DNA from: Pseudocoprococcus catus
GTDB lineage: Bacteria; Bacillota; Clostridia; Lachnospirales; Lachnospiraceae
Direction: 5' to 3'
NCBI RefSeq assembly: GCF_019734885.1
Contig: NZ_JAAXCM010000005.1
Span: 96,856-160,855, forward strand
Length of the DNA: 64,000 nt
Under the pieces are notes generated by a model that worked only from the letters and a program-made list of their open reading frames with translations, did no database searches and was not told the origin of the DNA. Every line of letters begins with the position of its first letter. Position 1 is the stretch's first letter. A program made the position numbers and the translations under genes. Shown here one piece after another: positions 61,620 through 64,000 of the stretch.

Positions 61620-62189
61620 CTATTGATCCAGTCCAAAATAACTGAGCAGTCCCTCATAAATGCCTCTGGCAAATTCCGGCTGCATGGTTTCAAGTTTCTC
61701 TGCATCCCCGGCATTGGTCACATAAGCCAGCTCCACCAGCACCGCAGGCATATTGGTTCTTCTCAAAACATAAAGAGATGGATTCACTCTCACCCCGTTA
61801 TCTCTGGTTCCCACAACATCAACAATCGCACTTAATATGTGTTGTGCAAGATAGTAGGACTGGGTATATTTTCTGTATACATAAACCTCCGTACCGTTGA
61901 CAACAGGATCTGTATTGGCATTGGCATGGATACTGATAAAATAATCCGCCGGCCATGCATTGGCCGCCCTCACTCTGGCAGCCAGACTTGTTGTATTGCT
62001 TGTTCCCAGCCGTTCTTCCGGTGTGTTCCGTGACAGACGGACTTCAAACCGGTCATCTGCCCGCAAAAGCTCTGCCAGTTCTTTTCCCACTTGATAGGTA
62101 ATATCCTGTTCTTTTAAACCGAAACCTTCCGCACCGGTATTTGGTCCGGATGGATTATGTCCCTGATCAATAAATATTTTAATGGCCAT
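61620..62189 (-). CDS. N-acetylmuramoyl-L-alanine amidase (Amidase_3) without signal peptide
   Basis: 189 residues. Zinc ligands and catalytic Glu are visible in FIDQGHNP, the E of GLKEQD, SIHANAN and VELAYVTN. The domain fills the entire protein; there is no signal peptide, linker or wall-binding repeat. It must rely on another export route, lysis, or act inside the cell. The ribosome site is poor, and TATAAT (62197-62192) ends only two bases before the ATG at 62189. Related CwlD/LytC enzymes cleave the stem peptide from muramic acid. Confidence 0.87.
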   Translation of the reverse strand: MAIKIFIDQGHNPSGPNTGAEGFGLKEQDITYQVGKELAELLRADDRFEVRLSRNTPEERLGTSNTTSLAARVRAANAWPADYFISIHANANTDPVVNGTEVYVYRKYTQSYYLAQHILSAIVDVVGTRDNGVRVNPSLYVLRRTNMPAVLVELAYVTNAGDAEKLETMQPEFARGIYEGLLSYFGLDQ

Positions 62190-62331
62190 CTATTATACCC
62201 GCTATTCTAAATTCATATATCAGCATATGCTGCAGAACATCTTTATGTGCATTGACAGCGGACACTGTGAATGTTACTCTAAACATCAGGAGAAATTTTT
62301 TAGAAATATTCAGAAAAAGGGGGGTTACCAG

Positions 62332-63282
62332 ATGAGTAATTTTATGTTCAGCCTGAATGCAACGCTGCCAGTTTTCCTGGTCATCGTTCTGGGCTGGTTT
62401 TTAATGCAGAAAAAAATGTTTAACGACAACTTTGTTGATATCATCAACAAGTTTGTTTTCAAAGTGTCACTGCCTGTCCTGTTGTTTAAAGATATTGCCA
62501 CCACACCCATCAAAGATGCCTTTGATCCGAAATTTGTTATTTTTTGTATGGTTGGCACCACTATCATGTTTATGGGCATCTGGGCACTGACAACCATTTT
62601 TATGAAAGATAAATCAATGGTTGGTGCTTTCACCCAGGCATCTGCCCGGGGCAGTGCCGCTGTTCTAGGCATTGCCTTTGTCCAGAATATCTACGGCAAT
62701 TCCGGTATGACACCGTTAATGATCGTATCTGCCGTTCCGCTGTACAATATTTATTCTGTGATCATTCTGACATTTTGCGCCAATGACCAGGATCACTCTA
62801 ACCGGGCAGCCACCATCAAGCGTGCCTGCAAAAATATTCTGACCAATCCCATCATCCTTGGTATTGCTGCAGGTGTACCGTTTTCTCTGCTGAATATCGA
62901 GCTACCCCCTCTGGTCTTAAAAACGGTGACCAATGTTGCACAGACAGCCACACCAATGGCACTTCTTGCCGTGGGTGCCGGTTTTGAAGGGCGCAAAGCC
63001 ATCAAGAAGATCAAACCAACGATGATTGCCACGTTCATCAAACTGATCGCCCTGCCTGCCATTTATTTTCCATTTGCTATTGCCATGGGATTTCGTGAAA
63101 GTGCACTGGTAGCTATCCTCATCATGGTCGGCTCCCCCACAACGGTTACCTGCTATATCATGGCCAAAAATATGGGAAATGATGATGTTTTGTCCTCCAG
63201 TATCATTGTTATGGCAACCCTGTTGTCATCCGTCACACTGACTTTCTGGATCTTCTTTTTGAGAAGCATGGGACTGATCTGA
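62332..63282 (+). CDS. AEC-family (auxin efflux carrier-type) transporter
   Basis: 316 residues, ten hydrophobic helices in two halves, with the AEC N-terminus NATLPVFLVIVLGWFLMQKK and PTTVTCYIMAKNMGNDD in the second half. Bacterial members transport malate, malonate or similar acids, or amino acids. ATG 62332 follows AAGGGGGGTTACCAG; a 50-residue upstream extension is unsupported. It is divergent from the amidase and followed by spore-coat-like genes. Confidence 0.9.
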   Translation: MSNFMFSLNATLPVFLVIVLGWFLMQKKMFNDNFVDIINKFVFKVSLPVLLFKDIATTPIKDAFDPKFVIFCMVGTTIMFMGIWALTTIFMKDKSMVGAFTQASARGSAAVLGIAFVQNIYGNSGMTPLMIVSAVPLYNIYSVIILTFCANDQDHSNRAATIKRACKNILTNPIILGIAAGVPFSLLNIELPPLVLKTVTNVAQTATPMALLAVGAGFEGRKAIKKIKPTMIATFIKLIALPAIYFPFAIAMGFRESALVAILIMVGSPTTVTCYIMAKNMGNDDVLSSSIIVMATLLSSVTLTFWIFFLRSMGLI

Positions 63283-63426
63283 TTTGAAAAATTTTCCGTA
63301 CATATAAGAAACAACCTCTGCGCACAATAGCTATGTAAGCATTGTAATGATTGCTTTGTCATATTTCATCTGTAATATTTTAAACAAAGTTTTCATTACA
63401 TGTCATTTTGCACAGGAGGTCACAAT

Positions 63427-63612
63427 ATGGACGAATTATCAGTATTAGATCTGCAAAATCTCCGCCATCTCATCGGTGGCTATGAAACCACTCATAAGAA
63501 AATGATGGAATATGCATCCGGCGCCTCTGATCCTCAGATCAGGCAGTTTTTCCAGAAATCTGCCCAGTCAGCCATGCAGAACAAACAGCAGCTCATGCAG
63601 TTTATCCATTAA
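63427..63612 (+). CDS. Small helical protein, CotF-like
   Basis: 61 residues, two amphipathic helices (NLRHLIGGYETTHKKMMEYA; QIRQFFQKSAQSAMQNKQQLM). The size and pattern suit the small partner often found beside CotF-type spore coat proteins in Clostridia. ATG 63427 has AGGAGGTCACAAT upstream. It probably forms a two-gene operon with the next frame (16-base gap). Sporulation expression is inferred; I see no clear sigma-G/K promoter. Confidence 0.7.
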   Translation: MDELSVLDLQNLRHLIGGYETTHKKMMEYASGASDPQIRQFFQKSAQSAMQNKQQLMQFIH

Positions 63613-63627
63613 GGGAGGTTTTTGAAA

Positions 63628-63879
63628 ATGATCGACGAAAAAACAATGGTTGCCGACACACTGGCTGGCATCAACGGTGAATTAACACGTTTTGGAGAAA
63701 TGATCCCTCAGACCGAGAACAAACAGCTGAAGCAGACATTAAAACAACTGAGAAATGCCTGCGAAACTTCCCAGGAAGAAATCTACCAGCTGGCCCGGGC
63801 CCATCAGTACTATGTCCCGGCCGAAAAAGCCAGTGTTCAGGAAGTTCAGCATGTAAAAAACATTTTAACCCAGGAATAA
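63628..63879 (+). CDS. Spore coat protein, CotF-like
   Basis: 83 residues. The helical pattern DEKTMVADTLAGINGELTRFGE and ETSQEEIYQLARAHQYYVPAEKAS fits the Coat_F (ferritin-like bundle) family. It starts at ATG 63628 after GGGAGG; a TTG two codons earlier is closer than normal to the ribosome site. Together with the 61-residue protein it is likely part of the spore coat or a related stress layer. Confidence 0.75.
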   Translation: MIDEKTMVADTLAGINGELTRFGEMIPQTENKQLKQTLKQLRNACETSQEEIYQLARAHQYYVPAEKASVQEVQHVKNILTQE

Positions 63880-63923
63880 ATTAATTTACCCTCTCAAACA
63901 AAACACCGCAGATCCGGTTTATC

Positions 63924-64000
63924 TGATCTGACCCCAAAAAGTTAGACAAATTTGAGAGCTAAGCTACAAGGGATTGAATCCTGTATTGTACAGGACTCAG
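63924..64000. mobile_element. Edge of an IS3-type insertion sequence (partial)
   Basis: TGATCTGACCCC followed by AAAAAGTTAGAC matches the typical terminal repeat of IS3/IS150-group elements (TG...CCCC..AAAAGTTAGAC). A hairpin TGAATCCTGTA/TACAGGACTCA lies at 63975-63999. No transposase codons are identifiable before the window ends, so it is uncertain which end this is and whether the element is complete. Confidence 0.55.

Overview
The window looks like a chromosomal segment of a low-to-medium GC, anaerobic, Gram-positive Clostridia bacterium, most likely a Lachnospiraceae member. The grounds are strong AGGAGG-type ribosome sites, frequent TTG/GTG starts, a Na+-type F-ATP synthase c subunit, fibronectin-III-bearing L,D-transpeptidases, a 2-hydroxyacyl-CoA dehydratase-type radical enzyme pair, nickel-pincer cofactor genes, a DUF1292 protein and small spore-coat-like proteins. 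The species cannot be named from sequence alone. Most genes lie on the minus strand.

Layout. 1-2.4 kb: start of an F-type ATP synthase operon (atpZ-I-B-E-F, then a partial second b-like gene). 2.6-4.7 kb: dCMP deaminase, rpiB and a tRNA threonylcarbamoyl synthase. 4.8-17.8 kb: a surface-glycan operon read from 17.8 down to 4.8 kb. It encodes a YfhO-type membrane glycosyltransferase, RfbB and RfbA, two SMR-type half transporters, a CapK-type adenylating enzyme, a WecE-type aminotransferase, two polyprenyl-phosphate glycosyltransferases, an ATP-grasp ligase and UDP-galactopyranose mutase. 18-34 kb: two large secreted L,D-transpeptidases with fibronectin-III arrays flank a lipoprotein and a teichoic-acid-like operon (TagG/TagH exporter, three TagB/TagF-type polymerases, a Stealth sugar-phosphate transferase). 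34-36 kb: a membrane acyltransferase and a CpsB/YwqE-type phosphatase. 36-39 kb: larB-larC-larE for the nickel-pincer cofactor, without larA. 39.5-43.4 kb: a small FnIII protein, aspartokinase, an EamA transporter and a YgjP-type metallopeptidase.

43.4-50.5 kb: fructoselysine catabolism genes (frlB, frlC, frlD) beside a four-gene PotABCD-type ABC importer whose binding protein lacks the usual polyamine-site signature. 50.7-54 kb: an Asp/Glu racemase, a DUF1292 protein, dapF, a 47-residue membrane peptide and a zinc-dependent phospholipase C-like protein. 54.2-54.5 kb: a candidate non-coding RNA with eight copies of a C(A/C)AAAGAT motif, bounded by an extended -10 promoter and a strong terminator. 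54.6-57.6 kb: a two-gene 2-hydroxyacyl-CoA dehydratase/double-cubane-type system with its ATPase activator fused to one subunit. 57.7-64 kb: an unknown protein, tRNA-Lys(CTT), an AI-2E-family permease, an aldo/keto reductase, an N-acetylmuramoyl-L-alanine amidase, an AEC transporter, two spore-coat-like proteins and the edge of an IS3-type element.

The envelope genes fit together as a dTDP-amino-sugar pathway, lipid-linked sugar donors flipped outward and used by YfhO, a phosphodiester polymer exported by TagGH, and secreted transpeptidases that remodel the wall. The less expected items are the repeat-bearing RNA, two copies of a structured intergenic element whose helices covary, the structured larB leader, and the frl/ABC pairing.
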